Assembly: GCA_036924285.1 (NCBI GenBank)
Contig: JAYKYS010000012.1
Location: 14,446,001-14,510,000 of the forward strand
Direction of reading: 5' to 3'
DNA: 64,000 bases
Origin: Asterella californica
Taxonomy: Eukaryota; Streptophyta; Marchantiopsida; Marchantiales; Aytoniaceae
Position numbers and translations under genes: made by a program. Shown piece by piece: positions 45,714 to 58,014 of this stretch (its first letter is position 1; each line of letters begins with the position of its first letter). The notes under the pieces were generated by a model. That model was not told the DNA's origin and searched no databases. It saw only the letters and a program-made list of their open reading frames with translations.

Positions 45714-46828
45714 TGTCGCGACCCTCATTCTCAGAATCGGACGCAAACGCGAACAACAGAACTCTAGCAGACTTGCGCTAGGTTGTGAACGCTGCGAGTA
45801 GAACTTAACGGCTTCGTCGGGAAGTCGAGATCAGATGAACCCTAAGTGGTTCTCTGAACCAAGGTTGGAACCTTGGGTTAGGACATAAGGGCCTATCCCA
45901 AGAGGGCCCCAGACAAACGCTGACCTAAGGGGGCGAGTCTGGGAACGGGCTGAAACATGAGTCTCAGACATAGGTCCGAGACGTGGGATCGAGACGTAGG
46001 TCCGAGACGCAGACAAACCACAGGGTTCGAGTCTAGGTCTGGACCACAGGTTTCCGAAAAATGACTAAGTGTTGGAGCTCCAGGGACGTTTTAGGTCGTG
46101 GAAGGAGCTCCACGTAAGATCTCGAGGCGAGTGAGGTATCATTGGAAAGATCTCGTCGAGAGCTTTCCATTGATATATAACACTCCTCGATCTGACCTTT
46201 GAGCTGGAAGTTATGGCCGAACCACAATCGAGTTGTGATATAATTTTCAAGGACCAAAGAGGAGGGCGGGGCCGCCGATCCCCAGAAGTATATATGAGGG
46301 GGGCTCGATGCCTTGGTGGGCCAGGACGAGTCACCCGACCCCAGGGTTCGCCGGACGGACTATGAGGGCATGAGGTGATGGCTGGGCCGGTTCCAAGGCA
46401 CGTTCTCGTCCAAACTTGGACGTCTGGACTTAAGAACGCTGTAAGGGCTGGGGCAAGACTACGAAACGAGTCGGCGGGTTAGACCACCGTTCGGGAGCCT
46501 AGACCCAGACGGACATCACGGGCGGTTGGACCTCTAGGTGTGCTGGAGGCACCGTTTAGGACCCTGGACTTTATGAGAAGTCCGCCCCAAGTCATCTTGT
46601 GACTTGCTCATGTTTGGGACCGACCTAGGCGAGACTAGGTCGGGACTTAGGAACAACTGAGCTTGATGATTAGGGAGACGGTCCGGCTTCGGTCCGGACC
46701 AAACTGAGATAAGGTAAGTGGTGCATGGACGCTAACTTGTGATTGTGTTTGCAGGTTAGCGGTGTAAAGTTTACGACCTACTGAGTTAGAGCTTCCGCTG
46801 GCGCAACAAGGCGGTAGGTGCGCGATAA
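45714..46828 (+). repeat. 5' LTR of element 1
   Basis: Begins TGTCGCGACCCTCATTCTCA. Contains CATATATACTTCTGG in reverse orientation near 46290 and ends at the GCGCAACAAGGCGGTAGGTG stretch. The exact 3' edge is uncertain by a few bases. Confidence 0.85.
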
Positions 46829-46829
46829 G

Positions 46830-46842
46830 TGGTATCAGAGCC
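46830..46842 (+). other. Primer-binding site of element 1
   Basis: TGGTATCAGAGCC directly after the 5' LTR is the complement of the 3' end of initiator tRNA-Met, used by most plant gypsy and copia elements to prime reverse transcription. Confidence 0.85.
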
Positions 46843-46948
46843 GACGCTTCGGTGAGCGAGAACTTGAGGTAGCGGCTGAAGGCTGGACGCTTAAGGAGAA
46901 ACACGAGACACGAAGCGGATCAGCGTTTCTAGGTAAACACTTGGAGCG

Positions 46949-49900
46949 ATGGCCGAAGACGGACAGAGTTCCAAAAGGAAGACCAAGAAACGAGGAGCGG
47001 CTAACGGGAGCAGATCGACTCGAGCTAGCCCCGAGGCACAGTCAAGAGACGACAACGACAACCTTCGCTCCAACGTCAAGGGAGCCCTGTACCAACTGCG
47101 GCACTAGTGCAGCAAGATGGAGTTTTGCCAACGGTGTCCAACGATTCAGGCGCGGGGAGTCAATGAGCTTTGTACGCAGAACTCATCAAGATGATGAAGA
47201 TCATGCAGGAGGGCATGGCCTCCAGGGATAAACGTATCGCTGAGCTTGAGGCAGGTCAAGGGAGTTCCTCGTCTACCAAAAAGCTTTGCAAGACGAATTT
47301 TCCGACCCCGTTTTCAGGTATAGGACGGGCTCGTAAGATTAAGGATTTCTTAACTGAGTTGGACCTATACTTTGAGGCGCAACAAGCTAAGGAGTTTGAC
47401 AAAGTCACGAGACGATTCACTCCGGAGTATCAAAGGATTCGGGACGGTGTTGAGTTGTTGAGACTGAAGCAGACGGGGACCTTAAGCGCTTATGTGCGCG
47501 AGTTCAGTGCCAAACTAGACTCGTTCTCCAAGTGGACTGAGGAGACCAAGATATGTATATTCATTGGGGGACTCAAGTCCAGCTCGGAGAAGGTTCTCTT
47601 TCGGATGCTGAAGCTACATGAGACATGTGCCGAACTTTTGAAGCTAGCGGAGCGAATTGAGGACGACGAAGTCCAGCAACAGAAACCTTTTGAACCACAC
47701 AGCACAGATAAGTTCCAGAAGAAGAACAAGGGCTTCAAGCGACAATGGGATGGGGGTGAGAAGGATCGGAAGGATACTTCTGTCCCGGCAGCAAAGCGGC
47801 AGCAAACAGGAGTAAAACCTAAGGGGCAAACATCTCAAAAGGACAATGGCGCTAAGTTTACTTGCTACAACTGTGGCGAGGCGGGTCACATTGCTAAGGG
47901 GTGTACGAAACCTAAGGTTAGTAACTGTAGCATGAATGCATTTGTTGCAAAGGACTTGTTGGAGGACCAGATGACTGTGACCTTGAGAACCACGAAGAAG
48001 ACGCCGGGATTGATGTTTCTACAAACCAAGGTTGCTAACCGTGATGTTACTTTTCTTGTGGACACAGGAGCGACTCACTCCTTCATAAGTCCAAAGTTGG
48101 TGAAGAAGTTGGGCTTGTCTACCTCCAAGGCAGACAAGCTTATTCAAGTGTGCTTTGCTAAGGGCAAGACGTACCAAACTTCTGAAGTGACCTTGGACGT
48201 ACGATTTGCGTGTGGGAAGTTGGAGTTCACAGATAACTTCACGGTGTGCGAGATGGATGATATCCATGCGGTTTTGGGGAACACTTTCTTGGACAGGTTT
48301 GAAGTGGAACTTAGGCGGAAACCTTTAAGGTTAAACGTTAGAGTAAAAGGGCGGAAGCTGGGAGTGAGGCTGATCCGGAAGGCGCGGAAGATTGATGACT
48401 TTGCAGTGAATTTGATCAAAGGCAAACAGATGGACTTCAACGATGGAGTCATGTGTTTGATGCGGGTTGCAGATTTGATGACGGGTGACAGACAAGAGGA
48501 AACATCAGGAGACGCGACTAAACTTCCGGAGGTGCTTCACGAAGTGATTAAGGAGTTTGAGGATGTCTTGACGGACGAGTTACCTGCTGAGTTACCTCCA
48601 AGGCGGGTGGTGGATCACAAGATTGAGGTTTTGCCAAGATCAGATACACCTTCCAAAACCCCTTACCGACTCAATCAGGTGGAACTCCTTGAGTTGAAAA
48701 GACAACTCGGTGAGCTATTAGCGCGGGGATATATTCGAACCAACAAGTCACCTTATGGAGCCCCAGTTCTTTTCGTAAAGAAGAAGGATGGGAAGTTACG
48801 ACTCTGCGTAGATTATCGTGCACTCAATAAGGTGACGGTGAAGAATAATTATCCCTTGCCAAGGATAGACGACCTCTTTGATAGGTTAGCGGGCGCCAAG
48901 TACTTCAGCAGGATATACTTGAAGTCATGATATTACCAGATCCAGATAGCTGACCCAGATGTTGAGAAGACCGCTTGTCGAACCAGATACGGATCGTTTG
49001 AATTCGTGGTGATGTCATTTGGACTCTACAACGCCCCTTCAACATTCACTACATTGATGAACACAATTTTTCACGAGGAGATGGATGAGTTTGTCATCAT
49101 TTACATCGACGACATCTTGATCTACTCCAAAATCTTGGAGTCGCACGCGGAGCAGCTAAGGGTGGTGTTGACGAAGCTGCGGGAGCATAAGCTGTTTGCC
49201 AACATTGACAAGAGTGAGTTTGGTTTGGAGCGCATTAACTTCTTGGGACATGTCATTAGTGCAGAAGGAGTCGGCTCGGATATGCAGAAGGTGGACGCGA
49301 TTGTGACTTGGGAGCCTCCGACTACAGTGAAGGGAATGCGACGATTCTTAGGATTGGCGCAGTTCTACCGCAAGTATGTGAAAGGGTTTTCAAAGATCGC
49401 GAAGCCGCTGACGGACTGGACGGGCAAAGACGCACAGGTAAGTTGGACCAAGGAGGTGGATGATGCGTTTCAGACGATCAAAGCTATTTTGTCAAAGGCG
49501 TCAGTATTGAAGCTGCCGGAGTTCGACAAACCATTCGAGGTGCACACGGACGCGAGCGACTATGCGATTGGCGGAGTGTTGGTGCAGGATGGAAAACCTG
49601 TAGCGTACGAAAGCAAGAAGTTATCTAGGATGGAGAGTCAGACTTGGAGAGGCGAATACGTGAAGGTTACATGGGCGATGATCAAGCGAAGGAGTACCTG
49701 GAACAACTCAAGCGAGGAGTGAAGTTGCAGAACATGCAGCTAAGACATGGTTTACTCATGTTCAAGCAAAGCGGGTTTATGTGGGACAAGGAAAACTTAG
49801 GACGAAGTTACTCAAAGAATGCCACGATGCGCCCTTATCAGACCATAAAGGAGAAAAGTCCACTTTAGCACTGATAGCTAAAAAGTTTTATTGACCTCAC

Positions 49901-51103
49901 ATGAAAGACGATGTTGCCCACTCTATGAAAACATGTGTAACTTGTCAAGCGAACCGCGTTTCTTATGAAAAGAAACACGGGTTGCTTCATCCTCTACCGA
50001 TTCCAGCCAAACCTTGGGAAAGCATTAGCATGGACTTCATTACCTCTTTGCCTGACTCGAATGGATACAACGTGATTTTTTTGATAGTTGATCGGTTTAG
50101 CAAACTAGCGAAGTTTGCTCCGACCTTGGATACTGCAACAGCGTTCACGACTTCTCGGTTGTTCCTAGATACTTGGTGGCGTTCACATGGATTGCCTCGG
50201 AGTATTATTTCAGATCGAGACTCGAAGTTCACAAGTGTTTTTTGAAAACACTTGTTCCAAAAATTGGGGACTAAGTTAAAATTTAGTACCGCCTTTCATC
50301 CGGAAAACTGGTGGGCAAACGGAACGAGTTAACTCAGTTCTGAATCAATACTTGAGGAATTATGTGAGCGCGGACCAAAGTGATTGGATGGAGTGGCTCA
50401 ATCTTGCGGAGTATTGCTACAATTCCACGAAGCATTCGGCAACCGGCGAATCGTCTTTCTTGCTGGCTTACGGACGTGAGCCAGAAGGGCCTCTTGACTT
50501 GACTCTTGCAGGGAATTCTACATCGGCACGAAGATGACACGGCACGGCAAACATCAGCTGAAGAGTTGGTGGCGGTAATGCAGCGGCGCGAGGAGCAAGT
50601 AAAGAAGAACCTAGAGAAGACGCAGCAACGGTACACGAAGCAGGTAAACAAGCATCGGCGGCAAATGAAGTTTCAAGTGGGCGAAGAAGTATGGTTAAGT
50701 ACGAAAAACTTTACACTTCCGAAGGACATATCGACAAAGTTTTCATCGAAGTTCGCATGGTCTTTTGTCATTGTGAAGAATCCGCACGAAGACGTCTATA
50801 CCTCGCGAGTGGCAGTTGCATCCGACTTTCCATGTTTCTTTATTAAAGAAATACTTCAAGGACGATTTCCGACCGGAGCGCAAACAAGTACTCAGGCCTC
50901 AACCTGATGTCGTGCAAGACGAAGCAGAATATGAGGTGGAGTCCATTTTGCGATCTCGGCGTAAATCAAACCGGATAGAGTACTTGGTCAAATGGCGTGG
51001 TTACCATTTGAAGGAAGCAACTTGGGTGCCAGAGGAAGATCTCGCACATGCGAGCGAAGTATTAGACCTCTTCAAACGGCGACAAGGACAACAAGGGCGT
51101 TAG
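46949..51103 (+). pseudogene. Gag-pol polyprotein of element 1 (broken), with C-terminal chromodomain
   Basis: Starts MAEDGQSSKRKTKKRG (46949) and is soon frameshifted. The main frame 47170-48930 holds gag, a CCHC knuckle ([14 protein letters not shown]), protease ([13 protein letters not shown]) and the start of RT ([21 protein letters not shown]). Relative to element 2 about 100 bases are missing in gag after the FDKV codons. RT is cut by a stop at 48928-48930 inside LKSGYYQI and resumes from 49006 with YIDD and an RNase H start (HTDASDYAIGGVL). After another gap come integrase pieces (49901-50245: TCQANR, MDFITSLP; 50352-50537) and, at about 50930-51090, a chromodomain (YEVESILRSRR.....YLVKWRGYHLKEATWVPEEDL). 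The chromodomain makes it a chromovirus. Confidence 0.9.
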
Positions 51104-51835
51104 CAAGATGAGGACATCTCTTTCCAACGAGGAGTGAAGGAACGTCGAATCATACGAGTAGCAACTTGAGACGATTTGGGCCGATGGACTTTGTAGCTTT
51201 GACTTGTGTTTGGAAATAAAGATTTTGTTTCTTAAAAATTTGTCTAAGTGTATTGGTAGTGCATGGCTATGACTAGTTCTGATCAGATGTCTAGGATGTT
51301 GTCAAGAGGAGGAACGAAGCACACTCAAAGGAAGCGAGCAGGTTTGGATAAGCATCTTAATCAAGACTAAGTCTTGATGTCAAGACTTAGGTTTGCCGTA
51401 GCGTTGGCAAAGCAAGTATGAAATTTCATACTTGTCTTGGGGCTTGGGGTGATCTTGCTTTGCAGTTTTCTAACTGCAAAGTAAACTTAGTCGCGCGTCT
51501 AAGTCAAATCAGATTGCGACCGGAAAGTGAGTTTCGTGGGACCTCGTAAGTAGGTGTGAATACTTATAGTTAGCAAGTTAGAGTCTTAAGTAGAATGTTT
51601 AGAAGTTGTCAACTAGTTTTGGTTAGGGTAAGCCAAAAAGGTAAGGCTTTTCCCGAGACTAGTTGAAATTTTCTAGTGTTCTAGCGACAACTTAAGACTC
51701 AAGCCAAGAAGAGAATTACGGGTTAGCTACCAGAACGCAATTCTGACGCCAAAGGGTTGGCTACCCATTTTGAACTTGGTGTTAACTTAAAGGATCATTG
51801 TTGATGAGGGCATCAACCTCCAAAGTGGAGGTGAG
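51104..51835 (+). other. 3' untranslated part of element 1
   Basis: Non-coding between the chromodomain stop and the 3' LTR, containing short direct and inverted phrases (CTAGTTTTGGTTAGGGTAAG, ACTAGTTGAAATTTTC). It ends in a purine-rich AAAGTGGAGGTGAG, the likely polypurine tract. Confidence 0.6.
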
Positions 51836-52934
51836 TGTCGCGACCCTCATTCTCAAGATCAGACGCAGACGCGAACAACAGAACTTTAGCGGACTTGCGC
51901 TAGGTTGTGAATGCTGCGAGTAGGACTTAACGGCTTGGCCGGGAAGTCGCGATCAGATGAACCCTAAGTGGTTCTCTGAACCAAGGTTGGACCTTGGGTA
52001 AGGATATAAGGGCCTACCTCAAGAGGGCCCCAGACGAACGTTGACCTAAGGGGGCGAGTCTGGGAACGGGCTGAAACATGAGCCTTAGACATAGGTCCGA
52101 GACGTGGGTCCGAGATGCAGACGAACCACAGGGTTCGAGTCTGGGTCTGGATCACAGGTTTCCGAAAAATGACTAAGTGTTGGAGCTCTAGGGACGTTTT
52201 AGGTCGTGGAAGGAGCTCTACGTAAGATCTCGAGGCGAGTGAGGTATCATTGGAAAGGTCTCGTCGAGAGCTTTCCAGTGATATATAACACTCCTTGATC
52301 TGACCTCTGAGCTGGAAGTTATGGCCGAACCACAATCGGGTTGTGGTATAATTTTCAGGGACCAAAGAGAAGGGCGGGGCCGCCGATCCCCAGAAGTATA
52401 TATGAGGGGGGCTCGATGTCTGGGTGGGCCAAGACGAGTCACCCGACCCCAAGGTTCGGCGGGCGGACTCTGGGGGCATGAGGTGATGGTTGGGCCGGTT
52501 CCAAGGCACGTTCTCGTCCAAACTTGGATGTCTGGACCTAGGAACGCTATAAGGGCTAGGGCAAGACTACGGAACGAGTCGGCGGGTTAGACCACCGTTC
52601 GGGAGCCTAGACCCAGACGGACATCACGAGCGGTTGGACCTCTAGGTGTGCTGGAGGCACCGTTTAGGACCCTAGACTTTATGAGAAGTCCGCCCCAAGT
52701 CATCTTGTGACTTGCTCATGTTTGGGACCGACCTAGGCGGGACTAGGTCGGGACTTAGGAACAGCTGAGCTTGATGATTAGGGAGACGGTCCGACTCCGG
52801 TCCGGACCAAACTGAGATAAGGTAAGTGGTGCATGGACGCTAACTTGTGATTGTGTTTGCAGGTTAGCGGTGTAAAGTTTGCGACCTACTGAGTTAGAGC
52901 TTCCGCTGGCGCAACAAGGCGATAGGTGCGCAAA
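51836..52934 (+). repeat. 3' LTR of element 1
   Basis: Same sequence family as 45714-46828, with scattered substitutions and small indels. It is followed by AATCG, matching the bases before the 5' LTR. Confidence 0.88.
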
Positions 52935-53171
52935 AATCGACTCCTTACGGCTCAAACTCTTTGCGCACCACACCCAAACCAACAATCTAATCCACACACG
53001 ATCGTCTCCTATGCGTAGATAAGGACTCCTTGGTCGTATAGACACCAAGAACAATGAGCTTGGTTCATTGATCATGAAGACGCATTCAACTTCAGGTCGT
53101 AGACAAATGAAAAACTAACGTAAGCGTTTTCCTGCGAGTCAATTTCTCTCACATCTCTCAAATTGCCCAAT

Positions 53172-53893
53172 TTTTGCGCACCTACCGCCTTGTTGCGCCA
53201 GCGGAAGCTCTAGCTCAGTAGGTCGCAAACTTTACACCACTAACCTGCAAACACAATCACAAGTTAGTGTCCATGCACCACTTATCTTAGTTCTGTTTGG
53301 TCCGGACCGGAGCCGGACCGTCTCCTTATTCATCAAGCTCAGCAATCCTAAGACCCGACTTAGATCCGCCTAAGTCGGTCCCAAACATGAGCAAGTCACA
53401 AGATGACTTGGGGCGGACTTCCCATAAAGTCCAGGGTCCTATACGGTGCCTCCAGCACACCTAGCGGCCCAACCGCCCGTGATGTTCGTCTGGGTCTAGG
53501 CTCCCGAACGGTGATCTAACCCGCCGACTCGTTCTCTAGTCTTGCCCAAGCCCTTACATCGTTCCTAAGTCTAGACGTCCAAGTCTAGATCGGAACGTGT
53601 CTTGGAACTGGCCCAGCCATCACCTCATGCCCCCAGAGTCCGCCCGCCGAAGCTTGGGGTCGGGTGACTCGTCCTGACCCACCCAGGCATCGAGCCCCCG
53701 TCATATATACTTCTGGGGATCGGCGGCCCCGCCATCCTCTTTGGTCCCTGAAAATTATACCACAACCCGATTGTGGTTCGGCCATAACTTCCAGCTCGAA
53801 GGTCAGATCGAGGAGTGTTATATATCACTGGAAAGCTCTCGACGAGATCTTTCCAATGATACCTCACTCGCCTCGAGATCTTATGTGGAGCTC
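53172..53893 (-). repeat. Truncated 3' LTR of element 2
   Basis: Matches 56257-56985 of the same element and stops at GATCTTATGTGGAGCTC, where it joins RT coding sequence. Confidence 0.85.
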
Positions 53894-56135
53894 ATCTACA
53901 TTGTGGTTCATCAATGTAGATGAACGTCGAAGGGGCGTTGCAGAGTCCAAATGGCATCACCACGAATTCAAATGATCCGTATCTGGTTCGACAAGCGGTC
54001 TTCTCAACATCTGGGTTAGCTATCCGGATCTGGTAGTATCCTGACTTCAAGTCTATCCTGCTGAAGTACTTGGCACCCGCTAGCCTATCAAAGAGGTCGT
54101 CTATCCTTGGCAAAGGATAATTATTCTTCACCGTCACCTTATTGAGTGCACGATAATCTACACAGAGTCGTAACTTCCCATCCTTCTTCTTTGCAAAAAG
54201 GACTGGGGCTCCATAAGGTGACTTGCTGGTTCGAATATATCCCCGCGCTAATAGCTCACCGAGTTGTCTTTTCAACTCAAGGAGTTCCACCTGATTGAGT
54301 CGGTAAGGGGCTTTGGAAGGTGGTTCCGATCCTGGCAAGACCTCGATCTTGTGATCCACCACCCGCCTTGGAGATAACTCAGCAGGTAACTCATCCGTCA
54401 AGACATCCTCAAACTCCTTAATCACTTCACGAAGCACCTTCGGAAGTTTAGTCGCGTCTCCTGATGTTTCCTCTTGTCTACCACCCGCCATCAAATCTGC
54501 AACCCGCATCAAACACATGACCCCGTGGTTGAAGTCCATTTGTTTGCCTTTGATCAAATTCACTGCAAAGTCATCAATCTTCTGCACCTTCCGGATCAGC
54601 CTCACTCCCAGCTTCCGCCCTTTTACTCTAACGTTTAACCTTAAAGGTTTCCGCCTAAGTTCCACTTCAAACCTGTCCAAGAAAGTGTTCCCCAAAACCG
54701 CATGGATATCATCCATCTCGCACACCGTGAAGTTCTCTGTGAACTCCAACTTCCCACACGCAAATCGTACGTCCAAGACCACTTCAGAAGTTTGGTACGT
54801 CTTGCCCTTGGCAAAGCGTACCTGAATAGGCTTGTCTGCCTTGGAGGTAGACAAGCCCAACTTCTTCACCAACTTTGGACTTATGAAGGAGTGAGTCGCT
54901 CCTGTGTCCACAAGAAAAGTAACATCACGGTTAGCAACCTTGGCTTGTAGAAACATCAATCCCGGCGTCTTCTTCGTGGTTCTCAAGGTCACAGTCATCT
55001 GGCCCTCCAACAAGTCCTTTGCAACAAACGCATTCATGCTACAGTTACTAACCTTAGGTTTCGTACACCCCTTAGCAATGTGACCCGCCTCGCCACAGTT
55101 GTAGCAAGTAAACTTAGCGCCATTGCCCTTCTGAGGTGTTTGCCCCTTAGGTTTTACTCCTGTTTGCTGCCGCTTTGCTGCCGGGGCAGAAGTATCTTTC
55201 TGATCCTTCTCACCCCCATCCCACTGTCGCTTTAAGTCCTTGTTCTTCTTCTGGAACTTGTCCGTGCTGCGTGGTTCAAAGGGTTTCTGCTGCTGGACTT
55301 CGTCGTCCCCAATTCGCTCCGCTAGCTTCAAAAGTTCGGCACTTGTCTCTGGTAGCTTTGGCACCCGAAAGAGAGCCTTCTCCGAGTTAGACTTGAGTCC
55401 CCCAATGAATATACATATCTTGGTCTCCTCAGTCCACTTGGAGAACGAATCCAGCTTGGCACTGAATTCGCGCACATAAGCGCTTAAGGTCCCCGTCTGC
55501 TTCAGTCTCACCAACTCAACACCGTCCCGAATCCTTTGATACTCCGGAGTGAATCATCCTGCAAGCAACTCCTTGAACTCTTTCCAACTAAGCGTCGAGA
55601 CGGTCAAGGCATGCTCATCCCTGTATGCAGTCCACCAGAGAAGCGCATGGTCTTTCAGGAACGTAACCGCCGCTCTCACCTTGTCAGACTCCTTAGCTTG
55701 TTGCGCCTCAAAGTATAGATCCAACTCAGTTAAGAAATCCTTAACCTTGCGAGCCCGTCCTATACCTGAAAACGGGGTCGGCAAATTCGTCTTACAAAGC
55801 TTCCTGGTAGACGAGGAACTTCCTTGGCCTGCCTCAAGCTCGGCGATACGTTTGTCCCTGGAGACCATACCCTCCTGCATGATCGTCATCATCTTGATGA
55901 GTTCCGCATACAAGGCTCCTTGACTTCCCGCGTCTGAATCGTTGGGCACCGTTGGCAAGACTCCATCTTGCTGCACCGGTGCTGCAGCTGGTACAGGGCT
56001 CCCTTGACGTTGAGGCGAAGGTTGTCGGTTGTCGTCCCCTGACTGTGCCTCGGGGTTAGCTCGAGTCGATCTGCTCCCGTTAGCCGCTCCTCGTTTCTTG
56101 GTCTTCCTCCTGGAACTCTGTCCGTCGTCAGCCAT
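53894..56135 (-). pseudogene. Gag-protease-RT of element 2 (nonsense mutation and truncation)
   Basis: Begins MADDGQSSRRKTKKRG at 56135. Gag is intact through WWTAYRDEHALTV to a TGA at 55554-55556. Element 1 and the reading frame indicate an Arg codon there, CGA to TGA, as expected from C-to-T change at a CpG. The frame continues to 53892 with the CCHC knuckle [14 protein letters not shown], protease [13 protein letters not shown] start [12 protein letters not shown] and LKSGYYQI (intact here), and breaks off after [16 protein letters not shown], RNase H, integrase and chromodomain are absent. Confidence 0.9.
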
Positions 56136-56241
56136 CGCTCCAAGTGTTCACCTAGAAACGCTGATCCACTTCGTGTCTTGCGTTCCTCCTCAAACGTCCA
56201 GCTTTCAGCCGCTACCTCAAGTTCTCGCTCACCGAAGCGTC

Positions 56242-56254
56242 GGCTCTGATACCA
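56242..56254 (-). other. Primer-binding site of element 2
   Basis: GGCTCTGATACCA on the plus strand is TGGTATCAGAGCC on the element's own strand, next to its 5' LTR: initiator tRNA-Met type, as in element 1. Confidence 0.85.
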
Positions 56255-56256
56255 CT

Positions 56257-57352
56257 TTTCGCGCACCTACCGCCTTGTTGCGCCAGCGGAAGCTCTAGCT
56301 CAGTAGGTCGCAAACTTTACACCACTAACCTGCAAACAAAATCACAAGTTAGTGTCCATGCACCACTTACCTTAGTTCTGTTTGGTCCGGACCGGAGCCG
56401 GACCGTCTCCCTATTCATCAAGCTCAGCAATCCTAAGACCCGACTTAGATCCGCCTAAGTCGGTCCCAAACATGAGCAAGTCACAAGATGACTTGGGGTG
56501 GACTTCCCATAAAGTCCAGGGTCCTATACGGTGCCTCCAGCACACCTAGCGGCCCAACCGCCCGTGATGTCCGTCTGGGTCTAGGCTCCCGAACGGTGGT
56601 CTAACCCGCCGACTCGTTCTCTAGTCTTGCCCAGCCCTTACATCGTTCCTAAGTCTAGACGTCCAAGTCTAGATCGAAACGTGTCTTGGAACTGGCCCAG
56701 CCATCACCTCATGCCCCCCAGAGTCCGCCCGCCGAACCCTGGGGTCGGGTGACTCGTCCTGGCCCACCCAGGCATCGAGCCCCCCTCATATATACTTCTG
56801 GGGATCGGCGGCCCCGTCCTCCTCTTTGGTCCCTGAAAATTATACCACAATCCGATTGTGGTTCGGCCATAACTTCCAGCTTAGAGGTCAGATCGAGGAG
56901 TGTTATATATCACTGGAAAGCTCTCGACGAGATCTTTCCAATGATACCTCACTCGCCTCGAGATCTTACGTGGAGCTCCGTCCACGACCTAAAACGTCCC
57001 TGGAGCTCCAACACTTAGCAGTTTTTCCGAAACCTGTGGTCTAGACCCAGGGTCGAACCCTGTTCGTCTGCGTCTCGGACCCACGTCTCAGACCTATGTT
57101 TGAGACTCATGTTTCAGCCGTTCTCAGACTCGCCCCCTTAGGTCAGCGTTCGTCTGGGGCCCCCTTGGGATAGGCCCTTGTGTCCTAACCCAAGGTTCCA
57201 ACCTTGGTTCAGAGAACCACTTAGGGTTCATCTGATCCCGACTTTCCGACCAAGCCGTTAAGTCCTACTCGTAGCGTTCACAACCTAGCGCAAGTCCGCT
57301 AGGGTTCTGTTGTTCGCGTCTGCGCCTGATCTTGAGAATGAGGGGTGCGACA
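56257..57352 (-). repeat. 5' LTR of element 2
   Basis: Full-length LTR in reverse orientation. On the minus strand it begins TGTCGCACCCCTCATTCTCA at 57352 and ends next to the primer-binding site. Confidence 0.88.
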
Positions 57353-58014
57353 CCAATGAAACTTCATATCATCTTCATTTTCTTGAAGAACTCGGTGTTT
57401 TGATCTAGATGGATCCAAGGATAATAAGTTTAGATTCCGGAACGGTTCGGACGGTCCAACTTCGTATGTCACTGAAGCATTTCAAATCCTCTTCCTTACG
57501 TCTAAATTTCTCCCAGAACACACGTTACGATCCGTCTCTTCACGAACCGTCTTAACTAGTGCGTAGGCTGCACGGATCAAAATCCAATTTGCGGGTTTGC
57601 ATTGAACCTCCCAATCTCATGAGCCGTCCGTTGATAAGTCTCAAATACAAGCTAATCCTTTAAGCTGCTCCCTTATGTCAGTCACAGTACGTGAAGTTTT
57701 CTCCATATTGTCACTAAGTAGCCCCCTTGTGTCTTAGTATAGCGCCAAGAACCACAAATACCCAATCAGCATCGATAAGCTAAGGTTTAGCTTAATTTTC
57801 TCATCTTTCGAACATCATAAAGTCACCATTAAGCACCCAAATGAAACAAATGAAGTGCCTTCGAGAACCTAACAAGGAGTTCTACCACTTGGTGAAAGTC
57901 CAGACCGAAATAGATAAAAAAAAGTCATTATTTCTCTTCATGAGCGTCTTTGGAGCAAAAATATAGAACCTCAAAAATGTGATTTTCAAGTAAGAGCCGG
58001 TCCACGATGCGATA

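Larger units (their letters stand above)
45714..52934 (+). mobile_element. Ty3/gypsy chromovirus, nearly complete but inactive (element 1)
   Basis: 5' LTR 45714 to about 46828, primer-binding site, gag-pol with chromodomain, ~730-base untranslated tail, and 3' LTR 51836-52934. LTRs start TGTCGCGACCCTC and end GGTGCGCAAA or similar. AATCG precedes the 5' LTR and follows the 3' LTR as a target-site duplication. The two LTRs differ at many positions and have small indels, so the insertion is not recent. The gag has a deletion, the RT has a stop, and RNase H and integrase are damaged. Confidence 0.92.
53172..57352 (-). mobile_element. Ty3/gypsy chromovirus, truncated copy in opposite orientation (element 2)
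   Basis: Same family as element 1, on the minus strand. The 5' LTR is at 56257-57352, gag-pol runs leftwards from 56135, and the 3' LTR piece is 53172 to about 53893. CCAAT flanks both ends (53167-53171 and 57353-57357), a clean 5-bp target-site duplication. A large internal deletion removed everything from mid-RT through integrase, the chromodomain and the start of the 3' LTR. Confidence 0.92.
44923..58014. mobile_element. Host repeat (probable solo LTR) split by two chromovirus insertions
   Basis: Pieces 44923-45713, 52935-53171 and 57353-58014 together match the uninterrupted copy at 61879-63559 in order and orientation. The left end TATCGTGTCAGATTTTACG corresponds to TGTCGTGTTGGATTTTGCG there. 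Bases from about 45285 to 45605 have no counterpart in the other copy. One copy of the 157-bp internal unit is present here, against three there. Confidence 0.8.

Noticed and set aside
51964..52521. 185-codon minus-strand frame and similar frames at 46065-46334, 53585-53975 and 56686-57018
   Set aside because: Chance frames inside chromovirus LTRs, repeated because the LTRs are repeated.
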